Below, piece after piece: positions 38,461-52,823 of a DNA stretch of 64,000 nt; positions within the stretch are counted from its first letter, which is position 1; the number at the start of each line of letters is the position of its first letter. Source of the DNA: Bathymodiolus brooksi (Eukaryota; Mollusca; Bivalvia; Mytilida; Modiolidae); NCBI GenBank assembly GCA_963680875.1, contig OY804588.1, forward strand, positions 58,478,369 through 58,542,368, given 5' to 3'. Below the pieces are notes generated by a model. The model saw nothing but the letters and a program-made list of their open reading frames with translations. It did no database searches and was not told the DNA's origin. Position numbers and translations under genes: made by a program.

Positions 38461-39831
38461 CCGTCCATCGTGTTACTGTTACACGACACGCACAGTGTGT
38501 GTCATGAAAATCGTGTTGGACACAAGTATTCGTCCATCGTGTTATTGTTGCACGATACGCACAGTGTGTGTCATGAAAATCGTGCTGGACACAAGTATCC
38601 GTCCATCGTGTTACTGTTACACGACACGAAGTGTGTCATGAAAATCGTGCTGGACACAAGTATCCGTCCATCGTGTTACTGTTACACGACACGCACAGTG
38701 TGTCATGAAAATCGTGCTGGACACAAGTATCTGTCCATCGTGTTACTGTTACACGACACTCACAGTGTGTGTCATGAAAATCGTGCTGGACACAAGTATC
38801 CGTCCATCGTGTTACTGTTACACGACACGCACAGTGTGTGTCATGAAAATCGTGCTGGACACAAGTATCCGTCCATCGTGTTACAGTTACACGACACGCA
38901 CAGTGTGTGTCATAAAAATCGTGCTGGACACAAGTATCCGTCCATCGTGTTACTGTTACACGACACGCACAGTTTGTGTCATGAAAATCGTGCTGGACAC
39001 AAGTATCAGTCCATCGTGTTACTGTTACACGACACGCACAGTGTGTGTCATGAAAATCGTGCTGGACACAAGTATCCGTCCATCGTGTTACTGTTACACG
39101 ACACGCACAGTGTGTCATGAAAATCGTGCTGGACACAAGTATCCGTCCATCGTGTTACTGTTACACGATACGCACAGTGTGTGTCATGAAAATCGTGCTG
39201 GACACAAGTATCCGTCCATCGTGTTACTGTTACACGACACGCACAGTGTGTGTCATGAAAATCGTGCTGGACACAAGTATCCGTCCATCGTGTTACTGTT
39301 ACACGACACGCACAGTGAGTTTCATGAAAATCGTGCTGGACACAAGTATCCGTCCATCGTGTTACTGTTACACGACACGCACAGTGTGTCATGAAAATCG
39401 TGCTGGACACAAGTATCAGTCCATCGTGTTACTGTTACACGACACGCACAGTGTGTGTCATGAAAATCGTGCTGGACACAAGTATCAGTCCATCGTGTTA
39501 CTGTTACACGACACGCACAGTGTGTGTCATGAAAATCGTGCTGGACACAAGTATCCGTCCATCGTGTTACTGTTGCACGACACGCACAGTGTGTGTCATG
39601 AAAATCGTGCTGGAAACAAGTATCCGTCCATCGTGTTACTGTTACACGACACGCACAGTGTGTGTCATGAAAATCGTGCTGGACACAAGTATCAGTCCAT
39701 CGTGTTACTGTTACACGACACGCACAGTGTGTGTCATGAAAATCGTGCTGGACACAAGTATCCGTCCATCATGTTACTGTTACACGACACGCACTGTGTG
39801 TGTCATGAAAATCGTGCTGGACACAAGTATC
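38461..39831 (+). repeat. 1.37-kb block D, copy 4
   Basis: This matches the other block D copies, but the one-base deletion of copies 1-3 is absent here: AGTATCAGTCC near 39412. The offset to copy 1 therefore changes from 6631 to 6632. Either this copy predates the deletion or the unit was exchanged. Confidence 0.87.
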
Positions 39832-40275
39832 AGTCCATCGTCTTACTGTTACACGACACGCACATTCTGTGTCATGAAAATCGTGCTGGACACAAGTATC
39901 CGTCCATCGTGTTACTGTTACACGACACGCACAGTGTGTGTCATGAAAATTGTGCTGGACACAAGCATCTGTCCATTGCGTTACTGTTACACGACACGCA
40001 CAGTGTGTCATGAAAATCGTGCTGGACACAAGTATCCGTCCATCGTGTTACTGTTACACGACACGCACAGTGTGTCATGAAAATCGTGCTGGACACAGGT
40101 ATCTGTTCATCGTGTTACTGTTACACGACACGCACAGTGTGTCATGAAAATCGTGCTGGACACAAGTATCCGTCCATCGTGTTACTGTTACACGACACGC
40201 ACAGTGTGTGTCATGAAAATCGTGCTGGACACAAGTATCCGTCCATCGTGTTACTGTTACACGACACGAACATTC

Positions 40276-40683
40276 TGTGTCATGAAAATCGTGCTGGACA
40301 CAAGTATCCGTCCATCGTGTTACTGTTACACGACACGCACAGCGTGTGTCATGAAAATCGTGCTGGACACAAGTATCCGTCCATCGTGTTACTGTTACAC
40401 GACACGCACAGTGTGTCATGAAAATCGTGCTGGACACAAGTATCCGTCCATCGTGTTACTGTTACACGATACGCACAGTGTGTCATGAAAATCGTGCTGG
40501 ACACAAGTATTCGTCCATCGTGTTACTGTTACACGACACGCACAGTGTGTCATGAAAATCGTGCTGGACACAAGTATCCGTCCATCGTGTTACTGTTACA
40601 CGACACGCACGGTGAGTTTCATGAAAATCGTGCTGGACACAAGTATCCGTCCATCGTGTTACTGTTACACGACACGAACAGTG
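40276..40683 (+). repeat. 408-bp (six-monomer) tandem unit, copy 1
   Basis: Six monomers repeat directly at an offset of 408, including a CAGCGTGTG unit, a CGATACG unit and the CACGGTGAGTTTC unit. Confidence 0.85.
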
Positions 40684-41084
40684 TGTGTCATGAAAATCGT
40701 GCTGGACACAAGTATCCGTCCATCGTGTTACTGTTACACGACACGCACAGCGTGTGTCATGAAAATCGTGCTGGACACAAGTATCCGTCCATCGTGTTAC
40801 TGTTACACGACACGCACAGTGTGTCATGAAAATCCTGCTGGACACAAGTATCCGTCCATCGTGTTACTGTTACACGATACGCACAGTGTGTCATGAAAAT
40901 CGTGCTGGACACAAGTATTCGTCCATCGTGTTACTGTTACACGACACGCACAGTGTGTCCTGAAAATCGTGCTGGACACAAGTATCCGTCCATCGTGTTA
41001 CTGTTACACGACACGCACGGTGAGTTTCATGAAAATCGTGCTGGACACAAGTATCCGTCCATCGTGTTACTGTTACACGACACG
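40684..41084 (+). repeat. 408-bp (six-monomer) tandem unit, copy 2
   Basis: This is the second copy. It differs by ATCCTGC near 40835 and GTCCTGAAA near 40959, and diverges at 41085. Confidence 0.85.
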
Positions 41085-44000
41085 CACAGTGTGTGTCATG
41101 AAAACGTGCTGGACACAAGTATCCGTCCATCGTGTTACTGTTACACGACACACACAGCGTGTGTCATGAAAATCGTGCTGGACACAAGTATCCGTCCATC
41201 GTGTTACTGTTACACGACACGCACAGTGTGGCATGAAAATCGTGCTGGACACAAGTATCCGTCCATCGTGTTACTGTTACACGACGCGAACATTGTGTCA
41301 TGAAAATCGTGCTGGACACAAGTATCCGTCCATCGTGTTACTGTTACACGACACGCACAGTGTGTCATGAAAATCGTGCTGGACACAAGTATCCGTCCAT
41401 CGTGTTACTGTTACACGACACTCACAGTGTGCGTCATGAACATCGTGCTGGACACAAGTATCCGTCCATCGTGTTAATGTTACACGACACGCACAGTGTG
41501 TGTCATGAAAATCGTGCTGGACACAAGTATCCGTCTATCGTGTTACTGTTACACGACACGCACAGTGTGTGTCATAAAAATCGTGCTGGACACAAGTATC
41601 CGTCCATCGTGTTACTGTTACACGACACGCACAGTTTGTGTCATGAAAATCGTGCTGGACACAAGTATCAGTCCATCGTGTTACTGTTACATGACACGCA
41701 CAGTGTGTGTCATGAAAATCGTGCTGGACACAAGTATCCGTCCATCGTGTTACTGTTACACGACACGCACAGTGTGTCATGAAAATCGTGCTGGACACAA
41801 GTATCCGTCCATCGTGTTACTGTTACACGACACGCACAGTGTGTGTCATGAAAATCGTGCTGGACACAAGTATCCGTCCATCGTGTTACTGTTACACGAC
41901 ACGCACAGTGTGTGTCATGAAAATCGTGCTGGACACAAGTATCCGTCCATCGTGTTACTGTTACACGACACGCACAGTGAGTTTCATGAAAATCGTGCTG
42001 GACACAAATATTCGTCCATCGTGTTACTGTTACACGACACGCACAGTGTGTCATGAAAATCGTGCTGGACACAAGTATCCGTCCATCGTGTTACTGTTAC
42101 ACGACACGCACAGTGTGTGTCATGAAAATCGTGCTGGACACAAGTATCCGTCCATCGTGTTACTGTTACACGACACGCACAGTGTGTGTCATGAAAATCG
42201 TGCTGGACACAAGTATCCGTCCATCGTGTTACTCTTGCACGACACGCACAGTGTGTGTCATGAAAATCGTGCCGGAAACAAGTATCCGTCCATCGTGTTA
42301 CTGTTACACGACACGCACAGTGTGTGTCATGAAAATCGTGCTGGACACAAGTATCCGTCCATCATGTTACTGTTACACGACACGCACAGTGTTTGTCATG
42401 AAAATCGTGCTGGACACAAGTATCAGTCCATCGTCTTACTGTTACACGACACGCACATTCTGTGTCAAGAAAATCGTGCTGGACACAAGTATCCGTCCAT
42501 CTTGTTACTGTTACACGACACGCACAGTGTGTGTCATGAAAATTGTGCTGGACACAAGCATCCGTCCATTGCATTACTGTTACACGACACGCACAGTGTG
42601 TCATGAAAATTGTGCTGGACACAAGTATCCGTCCATCGTGTTACTGTTACACGACACGCACAGTGTGTCATGAAAATCGTGCTGGACACAGGTATCTGTT
42701 CATCGTGTTACTGTTACACGACACGCACAGTGTGTCATGAAAATCGTGCTGGACACAAGTATCCGTCCATCGTGTTACTGTTACACGACACGCACAGTGT
42801 GTGTCATGAAAATCGTGCTGGACACAAGTATCCGTCCATCGTGTTACTGTTACACGACACGAACAGTGTGTGTCCTGAAAATCGTGCTGGACACAAGTAT
42901 CCGTCCATCGTGTTACTGTTACACGACACGCACAGCGTGTGTCATGAAAATCGTGCTGGACACAAGTATCCGTCCATCGTGTTATTGTTACACGATACGC
43001 ACAGTGTGTGTCATGAAAATCGTGCTGGACACAAGTATCCGTCCATCGTGTTACTGTTACACGACACGAAGTGTGTCATGAAAATTGTGCTGGACACAAG
43101 TATCCGTCCATCGTGTTACTGTTAAACGACACGCACAGTGTGTCATGAAAATCGTGCTGGACACAAGTATCCGTCCATCGTGTTACTGTTAAACGACACG
43201 CACAGTGTGTCATGAAAATCTTGCTGGACACAAGTATCCGTCCAACGTGTTACTGTTATACGACACGAGCAGTGTGTGTCATGAAAATCGTGCTGGACAC
43301 ATGTATCCGTCCATCGTGTTACTGTTACACGACACGCACAGTGTGTGTCATGAAAATCGTGCTGGACACAAGTATCCGTCCATCGTGTTACTGTTACACG
43401 ACACGCACAGTCTGTGTCATGAAAATCGTGCTGGACACAAGTATCCGTCCATCGTGTTACTGTTACACGACACGCACAGTGTGTTTCCTGAATATCGTGC
43501 TGGACACAAGTATCCGTCCATTGTGTTACTGTTACACGACACGCACAGTGTGTGTCATGAAAATCGTGCTGGACACAAGTATCCGTCCATCGTGTTACTG
43601 TTACACGACACGGAAAGTCTGTGTCATGAAAATCGTGCTGGACACAAGTATCCGTCCATCGTGTTACTGTTACACGACACGCACAGTGTGTTTCATGAAT
43701 ATCGTGCTGGACACAAGTATCCGTCTATCGTGTTACTGTTGCACGACACGCACAGTGTGTCATGAAAATCGTGCTGGACACAAGTATCCGTCCATCGTGT
43801 TACTGTTACACGACACGCACAGTGTGTGTCATGAAAATCGTACAGGACACAAGTATCCGTCCATCGTGTTACTGTTACACGACACGCACAGTGTGTGTCA
43901 TGAAAATCGTGCTGGACACAAGTATCCGTCCATTGCGTTACTGTTACTCGACACGCACAGTGTGTCATGAAAATTGTGCTGGACACAAGTATCCGTCCAT

Positions 44001-44589
44001 CGTGTTACTGTTACACGACACGCACAGTGTGTCATGAAAATCGTGCTGGACACAAGTATCCGTCCATCGTGTTACTGTTACACGACACGCACAGTGTGTC
44101 ATGAAAATCGTGCTGGACACAAGTATTCGTTCATCGTGTTACTGTTGCACGACACGCACAGTGTGTCATGAAAATCGTGCTGGACACAAGTATCCGTCCA
44201 TCGTCTTACTGTTACACAACACGCACAGTGTGTGTCATGAAAATCGTGCTGGACACAAGTATCCGTCCATCGTGTTACTGTTACACGACACGCACAGTGT
44301 GACATGAAAATCGTGCTGGTCACAAGTATCCGTCCATCGTGTTACTGTTACACGACACGCACAGTGTGTCATGAAAATCGTGCTGGACACAAGTATCCGT
44401 CCATCGTGTTACTGTTACACGACACGCACAGTGTGTGTCATGAAAATCGTGCTGGACACAAGTATCCGTCCATCGTGTTACTGTTACACGACACTCACAG
44501 TGTGTGTCATGAAAATCGTGCTGGACACAAGTATCCGTCCATCGTGTTACTGTTACACGACACGCACAGTGTGTGTCATGAAAACGTGA

Positions 44590-45066
44590 TGGACACAAGT
44601 ATCCGTCCATCGTGTTACTGTTACACGACACGCACAGCGTGTGTCATAAAAATCGTGCTGGACACAAGTATCCGTCCATCGTGTTACTGTTACACGACAC
44701 GCACAGTGTGGCATGAAAATCGTGCTGGACACAAGTATCCGTCCATCGTGTTACTGTTACACGACACGCACAGTGTGTCATGAAAATCGTGCTGGACACA
44801 AGTATCCGTCCATCGTGTTACTGTTACACGACACACACAGTGTGTCATGAAAATCGTGCTGGACACAAGTATCCGTCCATCGTGTTACTGTTACACGACA
44901 CTCACAGTGTGTGTCATGAAAATCGTGCTGGACACAAGTATTCGTCCATCGTGTTACTGTTACACGACACACACAGTGTGTGTCATGAAAATCGTGCTGG
45001 ACACAAGTATCCGTCTATCGTGTTACTGTTACACGACACGCACAGTGTGTGTCATAAAAATCGTGC
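44590..45066 (+). repeat. Nested 477-bp (seven-monomer) unit, copy 1
   Basis: This repeats directly at 45067. The same pair exists in the second 3137-bp copy (47727-48136, lacking one monomer, and 48137-48613), so the 477-bp duplication preceded the 3137-bp one. Confidence 0.85.
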
Positions 45067-45543
45067 TGGACACAAGTATCCGTCCATCGTGTTACTGTTA
45101 CACGACACGCACAGCGTGTGTCATAAAAATCGTGCTGGACACAAGTATCCGTCCATCGTGTTACTGTTACACGACACGCACAGTGTGGCATGAAAATCGT
45201 GCTGGACACAAGTATCCGTCCATCGTGTTACTGTTACACGACACGCACAGTGTGTCATGAAAATCGTGCTGGACACAAGTATCCGTCCATCGTGTTACTG
45301 TTACACGACACACACAGTGTGTCATGAAAATCGTGCTGGACACAAGTATCCGTCCATCGTGTTACTGTTACACGACACTCACAGTGTGTGTCATGAAAAT
45401 CGTGCTGGACACAAGTATTCGTCCATCGTGTTACTGTTACACGACACACACAGTGTGTGTCATGAAAATCGTGCTGGACACAAGTATCCGTCTATCGTGT
45501 TACTGTTACACGACACGCACAGTGTGTGTCATAAAAATCGTGC
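45067..45543 (+). repeat. Nested 477-bp (seven-monomer) unit, copy 2
   Basis: This is the second copy. Homology runs past the end, with one change (TTCCACG near 45577), until CAGCGTG is replaced by CAGTTTG near 45591. Confidence 0.85.
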
Positions 45544-46659
45544 TGGACACAAGTATCCGTCCATCGTGTTACTGTTCCACGACACGCACAGTTTGTGTCA
45601 TGAAAATCGTGCTGGACACAAGTATCCATCCATCGTGTTACTGTTACACGACACGCACAGTGTGTCATGAAAATCGTGCTGGACACAAGTATCCGTCCAT
45701 CGTGTTACTGTTACACGACACGCACAATGTGTGTCATGAAAATCGTGCTGGACACAAGTATCCGTCCATCGTGTTACTGTTACACGACACGCACAGTGTG
45801 TGTCATGAAAATCGTGCTGGACACAAGTATCCGTCCATCGTGTTACTGTTACACGACACGCACAGTGAGTTTCATGAAAACCGTGCTGGACACAAATATC
45901 CGTCCATCGTGTTACAGTTACACGACACGCACAGTGTGTCATGAAAATCGTGCTGGACACAAGTATCCGTCCATCGTGTTACTGTTACACGACACGCACA
46001 GTGTGTGTCATGAAAATCGTGCTGGACACAAGTATCCGTCCATCGTGTTACTGTTACACGACACGCACAGTGTGTGTCATGAAAATCGTGCTGGACACAA
46101 GTATCCGTCCATCGTGTTACTGTTGCACGACACGCACAGTGTGTGTCATGAAAATCGTGCTGGAAACAAGTATCCGTCCATCGTGTTACTGTTACACGAC
46201 ACGCACAGTGTGTGTCATGAAAATCGTGCTGGACACAAGTATCCGTCCATCATGTTACTGTTACACGACACGCACAGTGTGTGTCATGAAAATCGTGCTG
46301 GACACAAGTATCCGTCCATCGTTTTACTGTTACACGACACGCACATTCTGTGTCATGAAAATCGTGCTGGACACAAGTATCCGTCCATCGTGTTACTGTT
46401 ACACGACACGCACAGTGTGTGTCATGAAAATTGTGCTGGACACAAGCATCCGTCCATTGCGTTACTGTTACACGACACGCACAGTGTGTCATGAAAATCG
46501 TGCTGGACACAAGTATCCGTCCATCGTGTTACTGTTACACGACACGCACAGTGTGTCATGAAAATCGTGCTGGACACAGGTATCTGTTCATCGTGTTACT
46601 GTTACACGACACGCACAGTGGGTCATGAAAATCGTGCTGGACACAAGTATCCGTCCATC

Positions 46660-49600
46660 GTGTTACTGTTACACGACACGCACAGTGTGTGTCATGAAAA
46701 TCGTGCTGGACACAAGTATCCGTCCATCGTGTTACTGTTACACGACACGGAAAGTCTGTGTCATGAAAATCGTGCTGGACACAAGTATCCGTCCATCGTG
46801 TTACTGTTACACGACACGCACAGTGTGTTTCATGAATATCGTGCTGGACACAAGTATCCGTCTATCGTGTTACTGTTGCACGACACGCACAGTGTGTCAT
46901 GAAAATCGTGCTGGACACAAGTATCCGTCCATCGTGTTACTGTTACACGACACGCACAGTGTGTGTCATGAAAATCGTACAGGACACAAGTATCCGTCCA
47001 TCGTGTTACTGTTACACGACACGCACAGTGTGTGTCATGAAAATCGTGCTGGACACAAGTATCCGTCCATTGCGTTACTGTTACTCGACACGCACAGTGT
47101 GTCATGAAAATTGTGCTGGACACAAGTATCCGTCCATCGTGTTACTGTTACACGACACGCACAGTGTGTCATAAAAATCGTGCTGGACACAAGTATCCGT
47201 CCATCGTGTTACTGTTACACGACACGCACAGTGTGTCATGAAAATCGTGCTGGACACAAGTATTCGTTCATCGTGTTACTGTTGCACGACACGCACAGTG
47301 TGTCATGAAAATCGTGCTGGACACAAGTATCCGTCCATCGTCTTACTGTTACACAACACGCACAGTGTGTGTCATGAAAATCGTGCTGGACACAAGTATC
47401 CGTCCATCGTGTTACTGTTACACGACACGCACAGTGTGACATGAAAATCGTGCTGGTCACAAGTATCCGTCCATCGTGTTACTGTTACACGACACGCACA
47501 GTGTGTCATGAAAATCGTGCTGGACACAAGTATCCGTCCATCGTGTTACTGTTACACGACACGCACAGTGTGTGTCATGAAAATCGTGCTGGACACAAGT
47601 ATCCGTCCATCGTGTTACTGTTACACGACACTCACAGTGTGTGTCATGAAAATCGTGCTGGACACAAGTATCCGTCCATCGTGTTACTGTTACACGACAC
47701 GCACAGTGTGTGTCATGAAAACGTGATGGACACAAGTATCCGTCCATCGTGTTACTGTTACACGACACGCACAGCGTGTGTCATAAAAATCGTGCTGGTC
47801 ACAAGTATCCGTCCATCGTGTTACTGTTACACGACACGCACAGTGTGGCATGAAAATCGTGCTGGACACAAGTATCCGTCCATCGTGTTACTGTTACACG
47901 ACACGCACAGTGTGTCATGAAAATCGTGCTGGACACAAGTATCCGTCCATCGTGTTACTGTTACACGACACTCACAGTGTGTGTCATGAAAATCGTGCTG
48001 GACACAAGTATTCGTCCATCGTGTTACTGTTACACGACACACACAGTGTGTGTCATGAAAATCGTGCTGGACACAAGTATCCGTCTATCGTGTTACTGTT
48101 ACACGACACGCACAGTGTGTGTCATAAAAATCGTGCTGGACACAAGTATCCGTCCATCGTGTTACTGTTACACGACACGCACAGCGTGTGTCATAAAAAT
48201 CGTGCTGGACACAAGTATCCGTCCATCGTGTTACTGTTACACGACACGCACAGTGTGGCATGAAAATCGTGCTGGACACAAGTATCCGTCCATCGTGTTA
48301 CTGTTACACGACACGCACAGTGTGTCATGAAAATCGTGCTGGACACAAGTATCCGTCCATCGTGTTACTGTTACACGACACACACAGTGTGTCATGAAAA
48401 TCGTGCTGGACACAAGTATCCGTCCATCGTGTTACTGTTACACGACACTCACAGTGTGTGTCATGAAAATCGTGCTGGACACAAGTATTCGTCCATCGTG
48501 TTACTGTTACACGACACACACAGTGTGTGTCATGAAAATCGTGCTGGACACAAGTATCCGTCTATCGTGTTACTGTTACACGACACGCACAGTGTGTGTC
48601 ATAAAAATCGTGCTGGACACAAGTATCCGTCCATCGTGTTACTGTTACACGACACGCACAGTTTGTGTCATGAAAATCGTGCTGGACACAAGTATCCATC
48701 CATCGTGTTACTGTTACACGACACGCACAGTGTGTCATGAAAATCGTGCTGGACACAAGTATCCGTCCATCGTGTTACTGTTACACGACACGCACAATGT
48801 GTGTCATGAAAATCGTGCTGGACACAAGTATCCGTCCATCGTGTTACTGTTACACGACACGCACAGTGTGTGTCATGAAAATCGTGCTGGACACAAGTAT
48901 CCGTCCATCGTGTTACTGTTACACGACACGCACAGTGAGTTTCATGAAAACCGTGCTGGACACAAATATCCGTCCATCGTGTTACTGTTACACGACACGC
49001 ACAGTGTGTCATGAAAATCGTGCTGGACACAAGTATCCGTCCATCGTGTTACTGTTACACGACACGCACAGTGTGTGTCATGAAAATCGTGCTGGACACA
49101 AGTATCCGTCCATCGTGTTACTGTTACACGACACGCACAGTGTGTGTCATGAAAATCGTGCTGGACACAAGTATCCGTCCATCGTGTTACTGTTGCACGA
49201 CACGCACAGTGTGTGTCATGAAAATCGTGCTGGAAACAAGTATCCGTCCATCGTGTTACTGTTACACGACACGCACAGTGTGTGTCATGAAAATCGTGCT
49301 GGACACAAGTATCCGTCCATCATGTTACTGTTACACGACACGCACAGTGTGTGTCATGAAAATCGTGCTGGACACAATTATCCGTCCATCGTTTTACTGT
49401 TACACGACACGCACATTCTGTGTCATGAAAATCGTGCTGGACACAAGTATCCGTCCATCGTGTTACTGTTACACGACACGCACAGTGTGTGTCATGAAAA
49501 TTGTGCTGGACACAAGCATCCGTCCATTGCGTTACTGTTACACGACACGCACAGTGTGTCATGAAAATCGTGCTGGACACAAGTATCCGTCCATCGTGTT

Positions 49601-49729
49601 ACTGTTACACGACACGCACAGTGTGTCATGAAAATCGTGCTGGACACAGGTATCTGTTCATCGTGTTACTGTTACACGACACGCACAGTGGGTCATGAAA
49701 ATCGTGCTGGACACAAGTATCCGTCCATC
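46660..49729 (+). repeat. 3137-bp higher-order unit, copy 2 (one monomer lost)
   Basis: This matches copy 1 at an offset of 3137, falling to 3070 after about 47,917: one 67-bp monomer with CACACACAG is missing. Homology runs to 49819, so the junction lies in 46660-46749. A second CTGGTCAC unit near 47796 is private to this copy. Confidence 0.9.
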
Positions 49730-50628
49730 GTGTTACTGTTACACGACACGCACAGTGTGTGTCATGAAAATCGTGCTGGACACAAGTATCCGTCCATCGT
49801 GTTACTGTTACACGACACGAACAGTGTGTCCTGAAAATCGTGCTGGACACAAGTATCCGTCCATCGTGTTACTGTTACACGACACGCAGAGCGTGTGTCA
49901 TGAAAATCGTGCTGGACACAAGTATCCGTCCATCGTGTTATTGTTACACGATACGCACAGTGTGTGTCATGAAAATCGTGCTGGACACAAGTATCCGTCC
50001 ATCGTGTTACTGTTACACGACACGAAGTGTGTCATGAAAATTGTGCTGGACACAAGTATCCGTCCATCGTGTTACTGTTAAACGACACGGACAGTGTGTC
50101 ATGAAAATCGTGCTGGACACAAGTATCCGTCCATCGTGTTACTGTTAAACGACACGCACAGTGTGTCATGAAAATCTTGCTGGACACAAGTATCCGTCCA
50201 ACGTGTTGCTGTTATACGACACGAGCAGTGTGTGTCATGAAAATCGTGCTGGACACATGTATCCGTCCATCGTGTTACTGTTACACGACACGCACAGTGT
50301 GTGTCATGAAAATCGTGCTGGACACAAGTATCCGTCCATCGTGTTACTGTTACACGACAGCACAGTCTGTGTCATGAAAATCGTGCTGGACACAAGTATC
50401 AGTCCATCGTGTTACTGTTACACGACACGCACAGTGTGTTTCCTGAATATCGTGCTGGACACAAGTATCCGTCCATTGTGTTACTGTTACACGACACGAG
50501 CAGTGTGTGTCATGAAAATCGTGCTGGACACAAGTATCCGTCCATCGTGTTACTGTTACACGACACGCACAGTGTGTGTCATGAAAATCGTGCTGGACAC
50601 AAGTATCCGTCCATCGTGTTACTGTTAC

Positions 50629-51649
50629 ACGACACGGAAAGTGTGTGTCATGAAAATCGTGCTGGACACAAGTATCCGTCCATCGTGTTACTGTTACACG
50701 ACACGCACAGTGTGTTTCATGAATATCGTGCTGGACACAAGTATCCGTCTATCGTGTTACTGTTGCACGACACGCACAGTGTGTCATGAAAATCGTGCTG
50801 GACACAAGTATCCGTCCATCGTGTTACTGTTACACGACACGCACAGTGGGTGTCATGAAAATGGTACAGGACACAAGTATCCGTCCATCGTGTTACTGTT
50901 ACACGACACGCACAGTGTGTGTCATGAAAATCGTGCTGGACACAAGTATCCGTCCATTGCGTTACTGTTACACGACACGCACAGTGTGTCATGAAAATCG
51001 TGCTGGACACAAGTATCCGTCCATCGTGTTACTGTTACACGACACGCACAGTGTGTTATGAAAATCGTGCTGGACACAAGTATTCGTTCATCGTGTTACT
51101 GTTGCACGACACGCACAGTGTGTCATGAAAATCGTGCTGGACACAAGTATCCGTCCATCGTGTTACTGTTACACAACACGCACAGTGTGTGTCATGAAAA
51201 TCGTGCTGGACACAAGTATCCGTCCATCGTGTTACTGTTACACGACACGCACAGTGTGACATGAAAATCGTGCTGGACACAAGTATCCGTCCATCGTGTT
51301 ACTGTTACACGATACGCACAGTGTGTCATGAAAATCGTGCTGGACACAAGTATCCGTCCATCGTGTTACTGTTACACGACACGCACAGTGTGTCATGAAA
51401 ATCGTGCTGGACACAAGTATCCGTCCATCGTGTTACTGTTACACGACACTCACAGTGTGTGTCATGAAAATCGTGCTGGACACACGTATCCGTCCATCGT
51501 GTTACTGTTACACGACACGCACAGTGTGTGTCATGAAAATCGTGCTGGACACAAGTATCCGTCCATCGTGTTACTGTTACACGACACGCACAGTGTGTGT
51601 CATAAAAATCGTGCTGGACACAAGTATCCGTCCATCGTGTTACTGTTAA
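50629..51649 (+). repeat. 1.02-1.09-kb tandem unit, copy 1
   Basis: This matches the next segment at an offset of 1021, rising to 1088 because the second copy has one more 67-bp unit near 52,010-52,080. It begins at a CGACACGGAAAG unit. It carries GGTACAGG and TTACACAAC markers. Confidence 0.85.
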
Positions 51650-52737
51650 ACGACACGGAAAGTGTGTGTCATGAAAATCGTGCTGGACACAAGTATCCGT
51701 CCATCGTGTTACTATTACACGACACGCACAGTCTGTTTCATGAATATCGTGCTGGACACACGTATCCGTCTATCGTGTTACTGTTGCACGACACGCACAG
51801 TGTGTCATGAAAATCGTGCTGGACACAAGTATCCGTCCATCGTGTTACTGTTACACGACACGCTTAGTGGGTGTCATGAAAATCGTACAGGAAACAAGTA
51901 TCCGTCCATCGTGTTACTGTTACACGACACGCACAGTGTGTGTCATGAAAATCGTGCTGGACACAAGTATCCGTCCATTGCGTTACTGTTACTCGACACG
52001 CACAGTGTGTCAGGAAAATTGTACTGGACACAAGTATCCGTCCATCGTGTTACTGTTACACGACACGCACAGTGTGTCATGAAAATCGTGCTGGACACAA
52101 GTATCCGTCCATCGTGTTACTGTTACACGACACGCACAGTGTGTCATGAAAATCGTGCTGGACACAAGTATTCGTTCATCGTGTTACTGTTGCACGACAC
52201 GCACAGTGTGTCATGAAAATCGTGCTGGACACAAGTATCCGTCCATCGTGTTACTGTTACACAACACGCACAGTGTGTGTCATGAAAATCGTGCTGGACA
52301 CAAGTATCCGTCCATCGTGTTACTGTTACACGACACGCACAGTGTGACATGAAAATCGTGCTGGACACAAGTATCCGTCCATCGTGTTACTGTTACACGA
52401 CACGCACAGTGTGTCATGAAAATCGTGCTGGACACAAGTATCCGTCCATCGTGTTACTGTTACACGACACGCACAGTGTGTCATGAAAATAGTGCTGGAC
52501 ACAAGTATCCGTCCATCGTGTTACTGTTACACGACACTCACAGTGTGTGTCATGAAAATCGTGCTGGACACACGTATCCGTCCATCGTGTTACTGTTACA
52601 CGACACGCACAGTGTGTGTCATGAAAATCGTGCTGGACACAAGTATCCGTCCATCGTGTTACTGTTACACGACACGCACAGTGTGTGTCATAAAAATCGT
52701 GCTGGACACAAGTATCCGTCCATCGTGTTACTGTTAA
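51650..52737 (+). repeat. 1.02-1.09-kb tandem unit, copy 2
   Basis: Homology to copy 1 runs to 52745. It includes private changes such as CGCTTAGTGGG near 51863 and GTCAGGAAAATTGTACTGG near 52010. Confidence 0.84.
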
Positions 52738-52823
52738 ACGACACGCACAGTGTGTCATGAAAATCGTGCTGGACACAAGTATCCGTCCACCGTGTTACTG
52801 TTAAACGACACGCACAGTGTGTG
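51945..52823 (+). repeat. 879-bp tandem unit, copy 1
   Basis: Thirteen monomers repeat directly at 52824, overlapping the 1.09-kb unit. Markers are CATTGCG, ATTGTACTGG, TTACACAAC and CCACCGTG. Confidence 0.87.

Larger units (their letters stand above)
39832..43522 (+). repeat. Mixed-order satellite segment without a large tandem duplication
   Basis: This contains marker monomers at 39943 and 42536, a third block E, the 408-bp duplication, and a segment from 41,300 to 42,740 whose order resembles 34,053-34,400 and then 25,195-26,090. CACATTCTG units near 39864, 40271 and 42458 appear here and recur in the right half. Only satellite units are present. Confidence 0.78.
43523..46659 (+). repeat. 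3137-bp higher-order unit, copy 1
   Basis: This repeats at 46660. Shared markers are CGACACGGAAAG near 43610, CGTACAGG near 43840, TTACTCGAC near 43945, TTACACAAC near 44213 and a CTGGTCAC unit near 44317. It contains a nested 477-bp duplication (44590-45543). Confidence 0.9.
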
